A stretch of 64,000 nucleotides of DNA from Nitrosovibrio sp. Nv17 (GCF_900119085.1 NZ_FPIQ01000003.1:117628-181627), one strand, 5' to 3'; numbered from the stretch's first letter, positions 24,459 through 34,883 are shown. Translations and numbers: made by a program. Notes: generated from the sequence alone by a model not told the origin.

Positions 24459-26483
24459 ATGCAAGCGCAATCCCGGAAAATTCTGACCGCTCTCGTGATG
24501 ATCCTGGGAATCACGACAATGGCGGTCATTGCCACCTTCGACTGGAACATCCTGAAACCCTACATCGAGCGGCAGGTGGGAAGGAGCACGGGCCGCTCCT
24601 TCAGGATCGGGGGAAACCTGGAGGTCTCGCCCTCCCTCATCCCTCGCATCCAGGTCGAAGACCTGTCGTTCGGAAATGCCGAGTGGGGGATCGATCGCCC
24701 CATGCTGACCATCCGTCGGCTTTCCTTCCGCATCGACCTATGGAAGCTGCTGGGAGGGAGCATCGTCCTTCCGGAAGTATCGATCTCACGCCCGGACATT
24801 CTGCTGGAAAAAAGCCGTACGGGGGAACCCAACTGGATCTTCGGCGAAGAAAAGGAAACGAAGCCCCCCCAGATCGGGCGCCTTACGCTCGACCACGGCA
24901 TGCTCGCCTTCCTCGATCCGGTCAGCGATACGGCGATCACGGCGCAGGTGTCACCGCACGCACCTTCGGCTGACGCCCGCGCCACCCCCATCCACGTGAA
25001 GGCGGAAGGCGTATTCAAGGGGCTGGAATTCCTGGCGGACGTGCAAGGCGGCGAGGTAGTCTCGATGAGTGATGCCGGCATGCCGTATCCGATCGCCGGC
25101 AACGTGCGGATTGGCAGCACCCATGCCCGGTTCGATGGCACGCTCACCGGGCTCCAGTCACTCTCTGCAGCAGATATCGATCTGACATTGGAAGGAAACG
25201 ATCTTGCGGCCCTGTATCCCATCGTCGGGGTCGTGATCTTCCCCTCTCCTCCCTACCGGGTGGAAGGCAGGCTGGTGCATCACGGTACGGAATGGGCGCT
25301 GAAGGATTTCGCGGGACGGGTGGGCAACAGCGACCTCGCGGGCGATATGTCCTTCGAGACGGGCGGCCCCCGCCCCAGGCTTTCCGGAAATGTATCGTCC
25401 CGCATGCTCGACCTGCAGGATCTGAGCGGATTCGTGGGAGCACGACGAGGAGCCCAGCCCGAGGATGATCCGGCGGAGAAAAAGGCAAAGAAAGCCTCCC
25501 TGGAGGCCCAGCGCCACCGCGTGCTGCCGGACAAAACCTTCAGTGTGGAGCGCCTGCAGGCAATGGATGCGGATGTTCGATTCAGGGGCGAGTCCATCCG
25601 CAACAGAAATCTTCCGGTCGAGCGCCTGGCGTCCCACACTCGCGTCCAAGCGGGTGTCATGAAGCTCGATGCGGACTTCGGCGTGGCGGAAGGGCACATC
25701 GATGCACAGGTCGAGGTGGACAGCAATGCCAGCCCGCCCCGCGCCGAAGCCCGGGTCGAAGTCAGGAGACTGTCATTGCCCCGGCTGTTCCCGGAGAACG
25801 ATCTGATCCGGGACAGCCGCGGGCTGATCGGAGGCAGAGCGCGACTGGCGAGTGCGGGAAGATCGGTAGGCGAGCTTCTGGGATCCGCCGACGGTCATTT
25901 CGGACTGATCATGTCCGGCGGCAGGATCAGCAACATGCTGCTCGAGATCGCAGGCCTGGATGGTGCCGAAATGCTGAAATTTCTCGTGATCGGTGACAGG
26001 AACGTCGAACTGCGCTGTGCCGTCGCCGACTTCGCCATCACCAAGGGCACGATGAAGAGCGAGGCCTTCGTCATCGATACCGCAGATACCAATATCCTGG
26101 GAGAAGGCGAGATCGATCTCGCGGAGGAAACGTTGAAGATGAAATTCTCTCCCGAACCGAAGGACGTCAGCATTTCGGCGCTGCGCACCCCGGTTCATCT
26201 GGCGGGCACCTTCAAGGAGCCGAAGGTCTATCCCGACAAGATGCTGGCGCTGCGTGCGGGCGCGGCAGTGCTGCTGGGCGTCTTCGCCACCCCGCTGGCC
26301 GCGCTCATCCCCCTGATCGAGACCGGGCCGGGCGAGGACCACGACTGCAAGTCGCTGACCGGTTCGATGAAGCAGTCTCCTCCCTCGAAAGAGAAGGGAG
26401 CGGCCAGGGCAGGGGAATCAACGTCCGCAGCGAGCCTTTCTCCGGGCGGCTCGATGGGACGGAATACAGGGCCCGGGAAATGA
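24459..26483 (+). CDS. AsmA family protein
   Basis: This protein of about 674 residues has an N-terminal membrane anchor (ILTALVMILGITTMAVIATF) followed by NILKPYIERQVGRSTGRSFRIGGNLEVSPSLIPRI, the opening typical of AsmA. A long periplasmic beta-rich region and a C-terminal AsmA domain follow (about residues 440-590: ADGHFGLIMSGGRISNMLLEIAGLD). AsmA-like proteins are large inner-membrane-anchored periplasmic proteins implicated in phospholipid transport to, or biogenesis of, the outer membrane. ATG 24459 is preferred over the in-frame GTG at 24435; neither has a clear ribosome site. A Ser/Gly-rich tail ends the protein. Confidence 0.88.
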   Translation: MQAQSRKILTALVMILGITTMAVIATFDWNILKPYIERQVGRSTGRSFRIGGNLEVSPSLIPRIQVEDLSFGNAEWGIDRPMLTIRRLSFRIDLWKLLGGSIVLPEVSISRPDILLEKSRTGEPNWIFGEEKETKPPQIGRLTLDHGMLAFLDPVSDTAITAQVSPHAPSADARATPIHVKAEGVFKGLEFLADVQGGEVVSMSDAGMPYPIAGNVRIGSTHARFDGTLTGLQSLSAADIDLTLEGNDLAALYPIVGVVIFPSPPYRVEGRLVHHGTEWALKDFAGRVGNSDLAGDMSFETGGPRPRLSGNVSSRMLDLQDLSGFVGARRGAQPEDDPAEKKAKKASLEAQRHRVLPDKTFSVERLQAMDADVRFRGESIRNRNLPVERLASHTRVQAGVMKLDADFGVAEGHIDAQVEVDSNASPPRAEARVEVRRLSLPRLFPENDLIRDSRGLIGGRARLASAGRSVGELLGSADGHFGLIMSGGRISNMLLEIAGLDGAEMLKFLVIGDRNVELRCAVADFAITKGTMKSEAFVIDTADTNILGEGEIDLAEETLKMKFSPEPKDVSISALRTPVHLAGTFKEPKVYPDKMLALRAGAAVLLGVFATPLAALIPLIETGPGEDHDCKSLTGSMKQSPPSKEKGAARAGESTSAASLSPGGSMGRNTGPGK

Positions 26484-26509
26484 AAATTCATATTTGCCAG
26501 GAGGTCATC

Positions 26510-26701
26510 ATGCCAAGAGGCGACAAGTCGTCCTATACGGACAAGCAGAAACGGCGCGTGGCGCACATCCAGGAAGGCTATGAAAAACGGGAAGGCGTCC
26601 CCAGAAAGGAGGCGGAACGCCGTGCCTGGGCCACGGAAAACAAGCTTTCCGGCGGCGGGAAAAAATCGGGATCCGGACGCCGATCGCACAAGCCGTCCTG
26701 A
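26510..26701 (+). CDS. Small basic protein of the 'plasmid stabilization'-annotated family
   Basis: This 63-residue, highly charged protein (MPRGDKSSYTDKQKRRVAHIQEGYEKR, then PRKEAERRAWATENKLSGGGKKSG) resembles small chromosomal proteins often labelled plasmid stabilization proteins, although no toxin-antitoxin partner is nearby. A strong AGGAGG ribosome site 7 nt upstream fixes the start at 26510. It follows the asmA gene by 26 nt and may be cotranscribed. The biological role is unknown. Confidence 0.8.
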   Translation: MPRGDKSSYTDKQKRRVAHIQEGYEKREGVPRKEAERRAWATENKLSGGGKKSGSGRRSHKPS

Positions 26702-26790
26702 GCGGCGATGATTGTCGGACGACGATTCCGCGGGGAGACAGGACAGGCACCTGAGCCCGGCCCTCCACCCCTTGCCGGACGAGGGCGGAG

Positions 26791-27030
26791 ATGATCGATC
26801 CATCCCTGCTGCAGTGGCCTGCGATGGTGGTCAACATCCTGGCGGTGTGGATGCTGACGTCCGCTTCCAAGGGAAGACGCCATGTCGGATTCTGGCTGTC
26901 GCTGTTCAGCAACCTGCTATGGGGTATCTGGGGCTGGCATGCACAGGCCTTCGCGGTACTGGGGCTGCAGTTCGCCCTGGCGGCCCTCAACCTGCGCGGC
27001 GTGCACAAGACCGAGAAGAACCCCACTTAG
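26791..27030 (+). CDS. Small inner-membrane protein, unknown function
   Basis: This 79-residue protein has two to three hydrophobic segments: WPAMVVNILAVWMLTSAS, VGFWLSLFSNLLWGIWGW and AFAVLGLQFALAALNL. A positively charged loop (SKGRRH) lies between the first two. A GAGGGCGGAG stretch lies directly before the ATG. It converges with the FkbM methyltransferase gene. I do not recognise a characterised family. Confidence 0.65.
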   Translation: MIDPSLLQWPAMVVNILAVWMLTSASKGRRHVGFWLSLFSNLLWGIWGWHAQAFAVLGLQFALAALNLRGVHKTEKNPT

Positions 27031-27063
27031 GCTGGGGCTCCGGCAAGTGCGGACGCGGTTGCC

Positions 27064-27846
27064 TCAGGCGGACTGCGGATCCCTTTCGAACACGAAGCAG
27101 GTCTCTCCCCAGTTGCGGGTCGAGGTGTGTGCCACCCGGAACCCGGCCTGCTCGAACAGCTTGATGGCTTCCTCTTCCTCCTCGGCTGTCCCCAGCTCGA
27201 CGATCACCGAGCGCAGGCGGGGATTCCTGAGCGTGTTCTCTGCACCCTTGATGATGGGAATCTCGATACCGTCCACGTCGATCTTGATGTAATTGGGACA
27301 GGGCAACCCCCATTTCTCGCACAGATCGTCCAGGGTCGCCCCGAACATGCCCTGCACATGGCTGGCGGGGCGTTTCATCGCCACCAGATCCTCCTTGCCG
27401 AATTGCGAGCGGTTTCCCCCTGCGATGAACTTGGGAACGTACAGCCTGGAGAAACCGCTGACGCCCGAGAGCGCGGTACAGTAGGCGGTGATCTGCCCGT
27501 CGAGCCGGTTGAGCTGTATGTTCTTGTTGAGCAGGTAGTAATTGATGCATTGCGGCTCGAAGGCGTACACCTGGACCGTCCCGCCGAATTTCTTGGCGGC
27601 GTAAAGCGAATACTGGCCGATGTTCGCACCCAGGTCGAAGAAAACCGAGCCGGGTTCGAAGCCGTCTAGCCACTGCAACGTGTCCGGTTCCTTGATGGAA
27701 TAGGTCCGGGCGCGCTGGAACGTGCGTATGTTGTCCACCGCAATGCGGATGGACTGTCCCCTGACACTCACGCGGGTGTAGCCGCCCCGCACGCTGTACG
27801 CCGCTGCAAGCAATCTCGACAGGGCATCCATGAAGAAGGAGGACAT
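27064..27846 (-). CDS. FkbM family methyltransferase
   Basis: This protein of about 260 residues has an S-adenosylmethionine-dependent methyltransferase fold of the FkbM type. It carries the motif FFDLGANIGQYSLYAAKKFGG (glycine-rich motif I), VYAFEPQCINYYLLNKNI (motif II acidic strand end) and the late segment PNYIKIDVDGIEIPIIKGAENTL with the characteristic KIDVDG. Family members O-methylate sugars or polyketides. The adjacent GT2 gene on the same strand suggests decoration of a surface glycan. ATG 27846 is chosen as start; it has no ribosome site. A 14-codon ORF with a good site (GGGAGG, ATG at 27914, stop at 27870) lies just upstream and could couple translation. Confidence 0.85.
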   Translation of the reverse strand: MSSFFMDALSRLLAAAYSVRGGYTRVSVRGQSIRIAVDNIRTFQRARTYSIKEPDTLQWLDGFEPGSVFFDLGANIGQYSLYAAKKFGGTVQVYAFEPQCINYYLLNKNIQLNRLDGQITAYCTALSGVSGFSRLYVPKFIAGGNRSQFGKEDLVAMKRPASHVQGMFGATLDDLCEKWGLPCPNYIKIDVDGIEIPIIKGAENTLRNPRLRSVIVELGTAEEEEEAIKLFEQAGFRVAHTSTRNWGETCFVFERDPQSA

Positions 27847-28017
27847 AGCGGGCGGTCGGCAGCGTACGGTCAGGAACGAGGCATCGAGGCGGCAGGGGTG
27901 ATTCCGTCCGTCATGAATCCTCCCATGGAGCAAACTTGGTAAGTACGGCTATCCGGATGGAGTATAACGCAAAGCGTTCCGGTCGCCATGCACGAATCGG
28001 AATGGCCGGGATATTTT

Positions 28018-28992
28018 TCAGCGCAGCAGATCCTGCCGGAAGCTCCTGAATCCCCGGGCGTAGCGATGATAGTCCTTCGAGGCCAATATCCGCAGCGCAC
28101 CGGGCAGACGGCGCCAGCGCGCGTCCGGCAGTACGGCCACCTTGCGCAGGAAGGCGAGCGTTCCCTCCAGGCGGCACAGGTTGTCACCGCTTTCCGGATA
28201 ACGATCCTGGAATTCCCGCAGGCGCGCCAGGATTCTTTCATAGCGGAGCACCTGCGGACCGTGAACCATGGCGCACGTCTTGCCGCGGTTCATTCCGCGG
28301 CGCGGAAGGCCGATCTGATTGGCGTCATGCACGCGATAGGCGATCAGGGGTGTGGACAGCGCCGCCAGACGGGACACGCCACCCAGCAGCATGGCGATCC
28401 AGGCGTCGTGCACCCACACCTCGGGGATGGGAAGCAGGAGGTCCCGGTAGCGGGAACGAAACGCCAGGGTGGCGCCCGTCACGAGATAACGCCTGAGGAG
28501 AACGGAAAAGGCATCCCCCGCCTCGATCTGCATCCGTTCCGGCTGACGGAATCGCATCGCTTCCCACAGGCGCAGCGCCAGCGGATTCAGGTTCCGGTCC
28601 ACCACATCGGCGTCGGTGAACACCAGCACCGTTCCGGGATCGTCCATGAAGCGTCGCTCGATGAGGGCGGCCTTGGACGGATACCAGACGTCATCCTGGT
28701 CGCACAGGAAGATGGCATCGCCCGCGCACGCCCGGATGGCACGCTCGAAGTTGCGCGTCGAACCGAGGCGTTCGGCATTCACCAGCAGCCTGACCGGGAA
28801 GGGCGCGTGACGGATGAAATCCGCCACGATGTCCCGGGTCGAATCGGCCGAGGCATCGTCGCTGACCACCAGTTCGTCGGGCAGCCGGGTCTGGCGGGCG
28901 ATGCTGTCCAGCTGCTCTGCGAGGTAACGCTCACCGTTGTAGGTTGCAAGCGCAACGGACAGCGTCATCGGCATGTTCATCTCATCCGACAT
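28018..28992 (-). CDS. Family 2 glycosyltransferase
   Basis: This 324-residue GT-A enzyme has N-terminal LSVALATYNGERYLAEQLDSIARQT, the acidic VVSDDASADST, and CDQDDVWYPSKA, the nucleotide-sugar/metal-binding DxD region typical of rhamnosyltransferase-like GT2 proteins. The C-terminal half is helical without clear membrane segments. A GGAAGGCGGAAGG stretch precedes the ATG at 28992. It lies between bamC and the FkbM methyltransferase gene, all on the minus strand; the roughly 170-nt gap to the methyltransferase makes a shared transcript possible but not certain. Confidence 0.85.
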   Translation of the reverse strand: MSDEMNMPMTLSVALATYNGERYLAEQLDSIARQTRLPDELVVSDDASADSTRDIVADFIRHAPFPVRLLVNAERLGSTRNFERAIRACAGDAIFLCDQDDVWYPSKAALIERRFMDDPGTVLVFTDADVVDRNLNPLALRLWEAMRFRQPERMQIEAGDAFSVLLRRYLVTGATLAFRSRYRDLLLPIPEVWVHDAWIAMLLGGVSRLAALSTPLIAYRVHDANQIGLPRRGMNRGKTCAMVHGPQVLRYERILARLREFQDRYPESGDNLCRLEGTLAFLRKVAVLPDARWRRLPGALRILASKDYHRYARGFRSFRQDLLR

Positions 28993-29064
28993 CCATCCCT
29001 TCCGCCTTCCCGCGCCGCACCGGCGTGGCAGCCGCATGCGCCGGAGGCCCCGGGCAGGTCCGGG

Positions 29065-30225
29065 TCACTTCAGCTGTTCATGCAGCAGGCTCAGTATCCT
29101 GCGCCCGATACTGGACTCTTCCGGCTCGCCGTCCTTGTCGAGCACTCGCACCTCGCTGACTGCTCCCGCCTCGCCGATCTGAATCCGATACTGATCCGGA
29201 TGCTCGACGTTGTCGTCCCGCCAGAAAAAGAGCTTCGACAGCACGCCACCCTTTGCGGTGCGGTTGTCCACATCGGGATTGATGTAGCGCACGAAGTAAA
29301 CGCCATGGGAGCGGTCGCGATCCTCGACCGTGAAACCGATGCGATCGAGCGCCAGTCCGACGCGGCGCCAGGATCGGTCGAACGCCTCGTTCAGGACGAG
29401 TATTCCGCCCCTGTCGTGGTCGATGCGCGCACGCTCCTGAAGAGTCCCGGGACCCGCCAGTATCGTGCGGGCACGCTCCTCCTCGACGCCGAAGCGCACC
29501 ATCAGACGCGCCAGCATCTCGGCCTCCAGTTCCGGATCGGGCTTGCGGGGCTGCCAGACCGTGCGCACATTGCCTTCCATCACTTCCTCCATGCCGCGAT
29601 GGCTGATGTAGACCTCAGTGGAGTCCCCCTCCCCGCGCTCCAGCCGGGTACGGAACTTGTCCCGCTCGGCGGTCGAATACAGGCTGTCCAGGATGGTGGA
29701 AAGCGCGGTACGGATGAGGTCATCCGGAATCTTGGCGCGATTCTCCGCCCAGTCGGTCTCCATCACGCCGGCTTCCGGCAACTCCACCTTGATGATGAAC
29801 CCCAGCTCGTGCCAGAATTCCTTCACGATCGGCCACACCGCTTCCGGTTCCGCCTGGACGACCAGCCAGCGCTGCGTGCCGGCACGCTCCATGCGCACTG
29901 CAACCTCGTTCGCGGCCATGGGCAGGATGGAAGTGCCTCCTCCGTCGCCCTGCCGGTTGCGCTCCCTGTTGTAGACGGAAAAGACGGCGCTTCCCGACGG
30001 ACTGACGTCGGGCACCATGTAACGGTCGTCGCTCCCCGGCGCGGTCAGATCCGGCGGGACCTCCAGGGGTGGAAGCTTGCCCGCCGACTTGTAGCTGATC
30101 TTCTTCCCCTCGGGAAGCAGGTGGCAGCCCGCCCCCGCCATCATCGCGAGACACAGCACGCCGGCTGCCAGCCGGCTGACACGCGACCCGAGGTTCCTAG
30201 GGACTAGGGATTGCATTCCATCCAT
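29065..30225 (-). CDS. bamC: Outer membrane assembly lipoprotein BamC
   Basis: This 386-residue lipoprotein has a signal (LAAGVLCLAMMAGAGC, lipidated Cys about 34). The conserved N-terminal lasso follows (GKLPPLEVPPDLTAP, then DDRYMVP) that in the family contacts BamD. Two helix-grip domains come next, around residues 110-220 and 250-380. BamC is an accessory subunit of the BAM complex that inserts beta-barrel proteins into the outer membrane. It starts 8 nt after the dapA stop codon, the usual dapA-bamC operon of Beta- and Gammaproteobacteria. ATG 30216 is an alternative start. Confidence 0.9.
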   Translation of the reverse strand: MDGMQSLVPRNLGSRVSRLAAGVLCLAMMAGAGCHLLPEGKKISYKSAGKLPPLEVPPDLTAPGSDDRYMVPDVSPSGSAVFSVYNRERNRQGDGGGTSILPMAANEVAVRMERAGTQRWLVVQAEPEAVWPIVKEFWHELGFIIKVELPEAGVMETDWAENRAKIPDDLIRTALSTILDSLYSTAERDKFRTRLERGEGDSTEVYISHRGMEEVMEGNVRTVWQPRKPDPELEAEMLARLMVRFGVEEERARTILAGPGTLQERARIDHDRGGILVLNEAFDRSWRRVGLALDRIGFTVEDRDRSHGVYFVRYINPDVDNRTAKGGVLSKLFFWRDDNVEHPDQYRIQIGEAGAVSEVRVLDKDGEPEESSIGRRILSLLHEQLK

Positions 30226-30233
30226 TCATCCGT

Positions 30234-31121
30234 CTATGCCGCTATTCCAGCATGCCGCATCGCATTCCGGACGGTTTCGTGGTGACACTCCAGCAGCGGC
30301 GTCAGGGGCAGGCGCAGGCCCGGCTGCATCAATCCCGTCTGGGCGACCGCCCACTTCACGGGAATGGGATTGGCCTCGATGAACAGGTCACGATGCAGGG
30401 GCGACAGTTTCGCATTGACAGCCCGGGCAGCGGCATGATCTCCCGCAGACGCGGCGCTGCACATCTGGTGCATGAGTCCCGGCGCGATATTGGCGGTCAC
30501 CGAGATCACGCCGTGCCCTCCCAGCAGCAGCAGCGCCAGCGCACTGGCGTCATCGCCGCTGTAAACGGCGAAGCCTTGCGGCGCCCGGCACAGCAGATCG
30601 AAGCCGCGGCCCATGTCTCCCGTGGCATCCTTGAGGCCGACGATGTTGGGAATCCCGGCAAGCCGCAGCACCGTCTCGTTGGCCAGGTCGGCCACCGTCC
30701 TGCTCGGCACATTGTAGAGAATCTGCGGCAGATCCACCGCCTCGGCCACTGCCCGGAAATGCCGGTACAGCCCTTCCTGAGTCGGTTTGTTGTAGTATGG
30801 CACCACGGACAAACTCGCATCCGCCCCTGCCTTTTTCGCATAGACCGACAGGTCGATGGCCTCGCGCGTGGAATTGGCGCCGGTGCCGGCGATCACCGGT
30901 ATGCGCCCCGCCGCACGCTCGACCGCGGTACTGATGAGCAAGGCATGCTCGTCGAAGTCGACCGTCGGGGATTCGCCCGTGGTGCCGACCACCACGATGC
31001 CATCGGTACCTTCGCTCACGTGATGGTCGATCAGCGCCCGGAAGGCCTCCAGATCCAGCGTGCCGTCCTCCTGCATGGGAGTCACGATGGCGACTAGGCT
31101 GCCCTTGATCATGCTGCGCAT
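30234..31121 (-). CDS. dapA: 4-hydroxy-tetrahydrodipicolinate synthase
   Basis: This 295-residue TIM-barrel enzyme condenses pyruvate with aspartate semialdehyde, the first committed step of lysine and diaminopimelate synthesis. Visible family marks are [12 protein letters not shown] near residue 43, the tyrosine of [14 protein letters not shown] and [11 protein letters not shown], and the Schiff-base lysine in [11 protein letters not shown] (about residue 162). Length is as expected (about 292). It is first in an operon with bamC. An alternative start (MIKGS) lies 9 nt downstream. Confidence 0.95.
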   Translation of the reverse strand: MRSMIKGSLVAIVTPMQEDGTLDLEAFRALIDHHVSEGTDGIVVVGTTGESPTVDFDEHALLISTAVERAAGRIPVIAGTGANSTREAIDLSVYAKKAGADASLSVVPYYNKPTQEGLYRHFRAVAEAVDLPQILYNVPSRTVADLANETVLRLAGIPNIVGLKDATGDMGRGFDLLCRAPQGFAVYSGDDASALALLLLGGHGVISVTANIAPGLMHQMCSAASAGDHAAARAVNAKLSPLHRDLFIEANPIPVKWAVAQTGLMQPGLRLPLTPLLECHHETVRNAMRHAGIAA

Positions 31122-31260
31122 GTGCTTGTCCGATAGAAAACCGATATTTTACCTGAATCTTGCAACACCCAAGCAGATTCGCCATACCGCCCCGGTCGCC
31201 GCTCCAGGAGGGGGTCTCCGATCGACCCGTTGCGCTGCCGGAAACATGGAGGGAACGGCT

Positions 31261-33849
31261 TCATGCTTTCGAAAAAGCCATGATCCCGTTCCGGCAGTCG
31301 ACGCCGATGGTGTCGCCGGCGACGAAACGGCCTTCCAGGATCTCCTTCGCCAGCGGATTCTCGATGTGCGCCTGGATCGCGCGCTTCAGCGGACGGGCGC
31401 CGAATACCGGATCGAACCCGGCGTGCGTCAGTTCCGCCAGGGCCTCGTCCGCCACCCGGAGACTCATCTGCAGCTGCGCCAGCCGCGCCTCCAGATGGCG
31501 CAGCTGGATGCGCGCAATGGACTGGATGTGCTTTTCGTCCAGCGCATGGAACACCACCACCTCGTCGATGCGGTTGATGAACTCGGGCCGGAAGTAGGCC
31601 TTGACCTCCCCCATCACCGCCAGCTTGATGACCTGGTAGTCATCGCCCGACATCTGCTGGATCATCTGCGAACCGAGGTTGGAAGTCATGACCACCACCG
31701 TGTTCTTGAAATCCACGGTGCGTCCCTGTCCATCCGTCATGCGCCCGTCGTCCAGCACCTGCAGCAGCACGTTGAAGACGTCGGGGTGGGCCTTCTCGAC
31801 CTCGTCCAGCAGGATGACCGAGTAGGGCTTCCTGCGCACGATCTCGGTCAGGTAGCCACCCTCGTCGTAGCCGACGTAGCCGGGCGGTGCGCCGATCAGC
31901 CGTGCAACCGAGTGTTTCTCCATGAATTCGGACATGTCGATGCGCACCAGGTGGTCCTCGGCGTCGAACAGGAAGCCCGCCAGCGCCTTGCACAGCTCCG
32001 TCTTGCCGACGCCGGTCGGCCCCAGAAACAGGAAGGAACCGTAGGGCCGGTTGGGATCGGCCAGCCCCGCGCGCGAACGTCGGATGGCATCCGACACCAG
32101 GCGCACCGCCTCGTCCTGTCCGACCACGCGCTCATGCAGCCGCGCCTCCATGTGCAGCAGCTTCTCGCGCTCCCCCTGCATCATCTTGGAGACGGGAATG
32201 CCGGTGGCGCGGGACACCACCTCCGCGATCTCCTCCGTTCCCACCTTCGTGCGCAGCAGGCGGGGCCTGTGCTCTCCCTCCTCCTGCTCCTGCCTGCCGA
32301 GCTGCGCGTGCAGTTGGGCCTCCAGTTGCGGCAGCCGCCCGTACTGCAGCTCGGAGACCTTCTGCCAGTCGCCCCTGCGGGTCGCGGCATCGATTTCCAG
32401 CCTGATCTTCTCCATTTCCTCCTTGACGTGCTGGGTACCCTGCACCTGCGACTTCTCCGCCTTCCAGATCTCTTCCAGATCGGCGTATTCGCGTTCCAGC
32501 TTTGCGATCTCCTCCTCCAGCAGGCCCAGGCGCTTGCGCGACGCCTCATCCTTTTCCTTCCGGATCGCCTCGCGCTCGATCTTGAGCTGGATGAGGCGCC
32601 GATCCAGCCTGTCCATGGCCTCCGGCTTGGAATCGATCTCCATGCGTATGCGCGCGGCCGCTTCGTCGATCAGGTCGATGGCCTTGTCGGGAAGGAAGCG
32701 GTCGGTGATGTAGCGATGGGACAACTCGGCCGCCGCAACGATCGCGGGGTCGGTGATGTCGACCCCATGATGCACTTCGTATCGCTCCTGCAGCCCCCGC
32801 AGGATGGCAATGGTGGCCTCGACGCTGGGCTCCTCCACCAGCACCTTCTGGAAACGCCGCTCCAGTGCCGCGTCCTTCTCGATGTACTGGCGGTATTCGT
32901 TCAGTGTGGTCGCGCCCACGCAGTGCAGTTCGCCGCGCGCCAGCGCCGGCTTGAGCATGTTGCCGGCGTCGATCGCGCCTTCCGCCCTGCCCGCTCCCAC
33001 CATGGTGTGCAATTCGTCGATGAAGACGATGATGCCGCCCTCGCTTTGCGCGATCTCCTTCAGCACCGCCTTGAGGCGCTCCTCGAACTCGCCGCGGTAC
33101 TTGGCCCCGGCCAGCAGCGCGGCCATGTCCAGCGACAACACCTGCTTGTTCTTGAGGGTCTCCGGCACCTCGCCATGGACGATGCGCTGCGCCAGTCCCT
33201 CGATGATGGCGGTCTTGCCCACGCCGGGCTCCCCGATCAGCACCGGATTGTTCTTGGTGCGCCGCTGCAGCACCTGGATGGTGCGGCGAATCTCGTCATC
33301 CCGTCCGATCACGGGATCGAGCTTGCCCCTGCGTGCCCGCTCGGTGAGATCGAGGGTATACTTCTTCAAGGCCTCGCGGCTGCCCTCGGCTTCCGCGCTG
33401 GCGACGCGCTCCCCGCCGCGCACGGCGTCGACGGCCTGCTCCAGCGCCGCACGGCTCGCGCCGTGCTGCCTCAGGAGGCTGCCCGTCTCCCCCTTGTCCT
33501 GGCACGCTCCCAGCAGGAACAATTCGGAAGCGATGAACTGGTCGCCGCGCTTCTGCGCTTCCTTGTCTGCCAGGTTCAAGAGGTTGCCAAGCTCGCGCGA
33601 GGTACCGATCTCGCCGCCGGTTCCTTCCACCCGCGGCAGGCGTTCCACGGCTTTCCTGAGTGCCTCCCGCAGGGGAGGGACATTGGCCCCAGCCCGCTGC
33701 AGCAGCGACACCGTGGCACCATCTTCCTGCTGCAGGAGCGCGAGCAGGAGGTGCTGGGGCTCGATATAGGCATGATCCTGACCCAGCGCGAGGCTTTGCG
33801 CGTCCGCGAGCGCCTGCTGGAACTTGGTGGTGAGCTTGTCGAATCGCAT
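31261..33849 (-). CDS. clpB: ATP-dependent disaggregase chaperone ClpB
   Basis: This 862-residue AAA+ chaperone works with DnaK to resolve protein aggregates. Domains are the N-domain (1-145), then NBD1 with Walker [10 protein letters not shown] near 206. A coiled-coil middle domain follows (about 400-530, rich in E, K and R). NBD2 has GPTGVGKTE near 607, Walker [11 protein letters not shown] and the pore loop GYVGYDEGG. ClpB lacks the ClpP-binding loop, consistent with a disaggregase. A sigma-32-like promoter at 33881-33911 predicts heat induction. It diverges from nadC. Confidence 0.97.
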   Translation of the reverse strand: MRFDKLTTKFQQALADAQSLALGQDHAYIEPQHLLLALLQQEDGATVSLLQRAGANVPPLREALRKAVERLPRVEGTGGEIGTSRELGNLLNLADKEAQKRGDQFIASELFLLGACQDKGETGSLLRQHGASRAALEQAVDAVRGGERVASAEAEGSREALKKYTLDLTERARRGKLDPVIGRDDEIRRTIQVLQRRTKNNPVLIGEPGVGKTAIIEGLAQRIVHGEVPETLKNKQVLSLDMAALLAGAKYRGEFEERLKAVLKEIAQSEGGIIVFIDELHTMVGAGRAEGAIDAGNMLKPALARGELHCVGATTLNEYRQYIEKDAALERRFQKVLVEEPSVEATIAILRGLQERYEVHHGVDITDPAIVAAAELSHRYITDRFLPDKAIDLIDEAAARIRMEIDSKPEAMDRLDRRLIQLKIEREAIRKEKDEASRKRLGLLEEEIAKLEREYADLEEIWKAEKSQVQGTQHVKEEMEKIRLEIDAATRRGDWQKVSELQYGRLPQLEAQLHAQLGRQEQEEGEHRPRLLRTKVGTEEIAEVVSRATGIPVSKMMQGEREKLLHMEARLHERVVGQDEAVRLVSDAIRRSRAGLADPNRPYGSFLFLGPTGVGKTELCKALAGFLFDAEDHLVRIDMSEFMEKHSVARLIGAPPGYVGYDEGGYLTEIVRRKPYSVILLDEVEKAHPDVFNVLLQVLDDGRMTDGQGRTVDFKNTVVVMTSNLGSQMIQQMSGDDYQVIKLAVMGEVKAYFRPEFINRIDEVVVFHALDEKHIQSIARIQLRHLEARLAQLQMSLRVADEALAELTHAGFDPVFGARPLKRAIQAHIENPLAKEILEGRFVAGDTIGVDCRNGIMAFSKA

Positions 33850-33880
33850 GGTATTTTCCTCGGGTGGGAGACGAATAACG

Positions 33881-33911
33881 GTTATATAGGGGGAACGGCG
33901 GCAAATTCAAG
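33881..33911 (-). promoter_or_regulatory. Sigma-32-like heat-shock promoter of clpB
   Basis: On the minus strand CTTGAA (33906-33911) and CCCCTATAT (33884-33892) are separated by 13 nt. This is close to the RpoH consensus (CTTGAAA, then CCCCATnT). Confidence 0.65.
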
Positions 33912-33984
33912 ATGATGCGCCAAACCCGATGCGGCGTCTTCCGTTAGAATGCCACCCTGCATAGATGAACCCATCGGGATCGCC

Positions 33985-34848
33985 ATGGATCTGAAAGCCG
34001 AGATCAAATGTAACGTCGAACGCGCACTCGCCGAGGATATCGGCCCGGGCGATCTCACGGCGCGGCTGATCCCCCCCGGGGAGACCGCCATTGCCAGCGT
34101 CATCAGCCGTGAGCATGCCACCCTCTGCGGCAGCGGCTGGTTCGACGCGTGCTTCCATCACCTGCGCCCGGACACCGGCGTGCACTGGCGGATACGGGAC
34201 GGCATGGCCGTCCATCCGGAGCAGGAACTGTGCCGCATTTCCGGAAATGCGCGCACCCTGCTCACCGCAGAGCGCACCGCACTCAATTTCCTGCAACTGC
34301 TGTCGGGAGTGGCCACGCAAACCCGACGCTACGTGGATGCGGTCGCCGGAACCGGCGCGATCGTCGTCGATACCCGCAAAACGCTGCCGGGACTGCGGCT
34401 GGCGCAAAAACACGCGGTCGGCTGCGGGGGAGGAGTGAATCACCGCATGGGACTCCATGACGGTGTGCTCATCAAGGAAAACCACATCATCGCGGCGGGC
34501 GGGATAGCCGCGGCCCTGGCAGCGGCGCGGAATGCCGCGCCGCCGGAAGTCTTCATCCAGATCGAAGTGGAGACGCTGGAGGCTCTGCGCCAGGCGCTCG
34601 ACGCCGACGCAGCCATGGTGCTCCTGGACAATTTCAGTCTGCAGGACCTGCGCCGGGCGGTACGCCTGAACGGCGAGCGGCCCGGAAGGCGGGCGATACT
34701 GGAGGCATCGGGCGGCATCACGCTGGAGAACATCCGCGCGGTGGCGCTGACCGGCGTGGACAGGATTTCGGTGGGCAGTCTCACCAAGGACGTGCGTGCG
34801 ATCGACCTGTCGCTGCGTTTTTCCACCCATCCGCTCGAAAAAGGATGA
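33985..34848 (+). CDS. nadC: Nicotinate-nucleotide pyrophosphorylase (carboxylating)
   Basis: This protein of about 287 residues forms nicotinate mononucleotide from quinolinate and PRPP in NAD synthesis. Family signatures are EDIGPGDLTARLIP at the start, ERTALNFLQLLSGVAT, DTRKTLPGLRLAQKHAVGCGGGVNHRMGLHDGVLIKENH (quinolinate and PRPP-binding Arg/Lys/His), EVETLEALRQAL and EASGGITLENI near the C-terminus. Start ATG 33985 gives the normal family N-terminus (MDLKAEIKCNVERALAED); an in-frame ATG at 33949 is less likely. No nadA or nadB is visible in the window. Confidence 0.93.
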   Translation: MDLKAEIKCNVERALAEDIGPGDLTARLIPPGETAIASVISREHATLCGSGWFDACFHHLRPDTGVHWRIRDGMAVHPEQELCRISGNARTLLTAERTALNFLQLLSGVATQTRRYVDAVAGTGAIVVDTRKTLPGLRLAQKHAVGCGGGVNHRMGLHDGVLIKENHIIAAGGIAAALAAARNAAPPEVFIQIEVETLEALRQALDADAAMVLLDNFSLQDLRRAVRLNGERPGRRAILEASGGITLENIRAVALTGVDRISVGSLTKDVRAIDLSLRFSTHPLEKG

Positions 34849-34883
34849 GCATGCGAGGACATGCCCCTCTTCGATTCCTGGTT

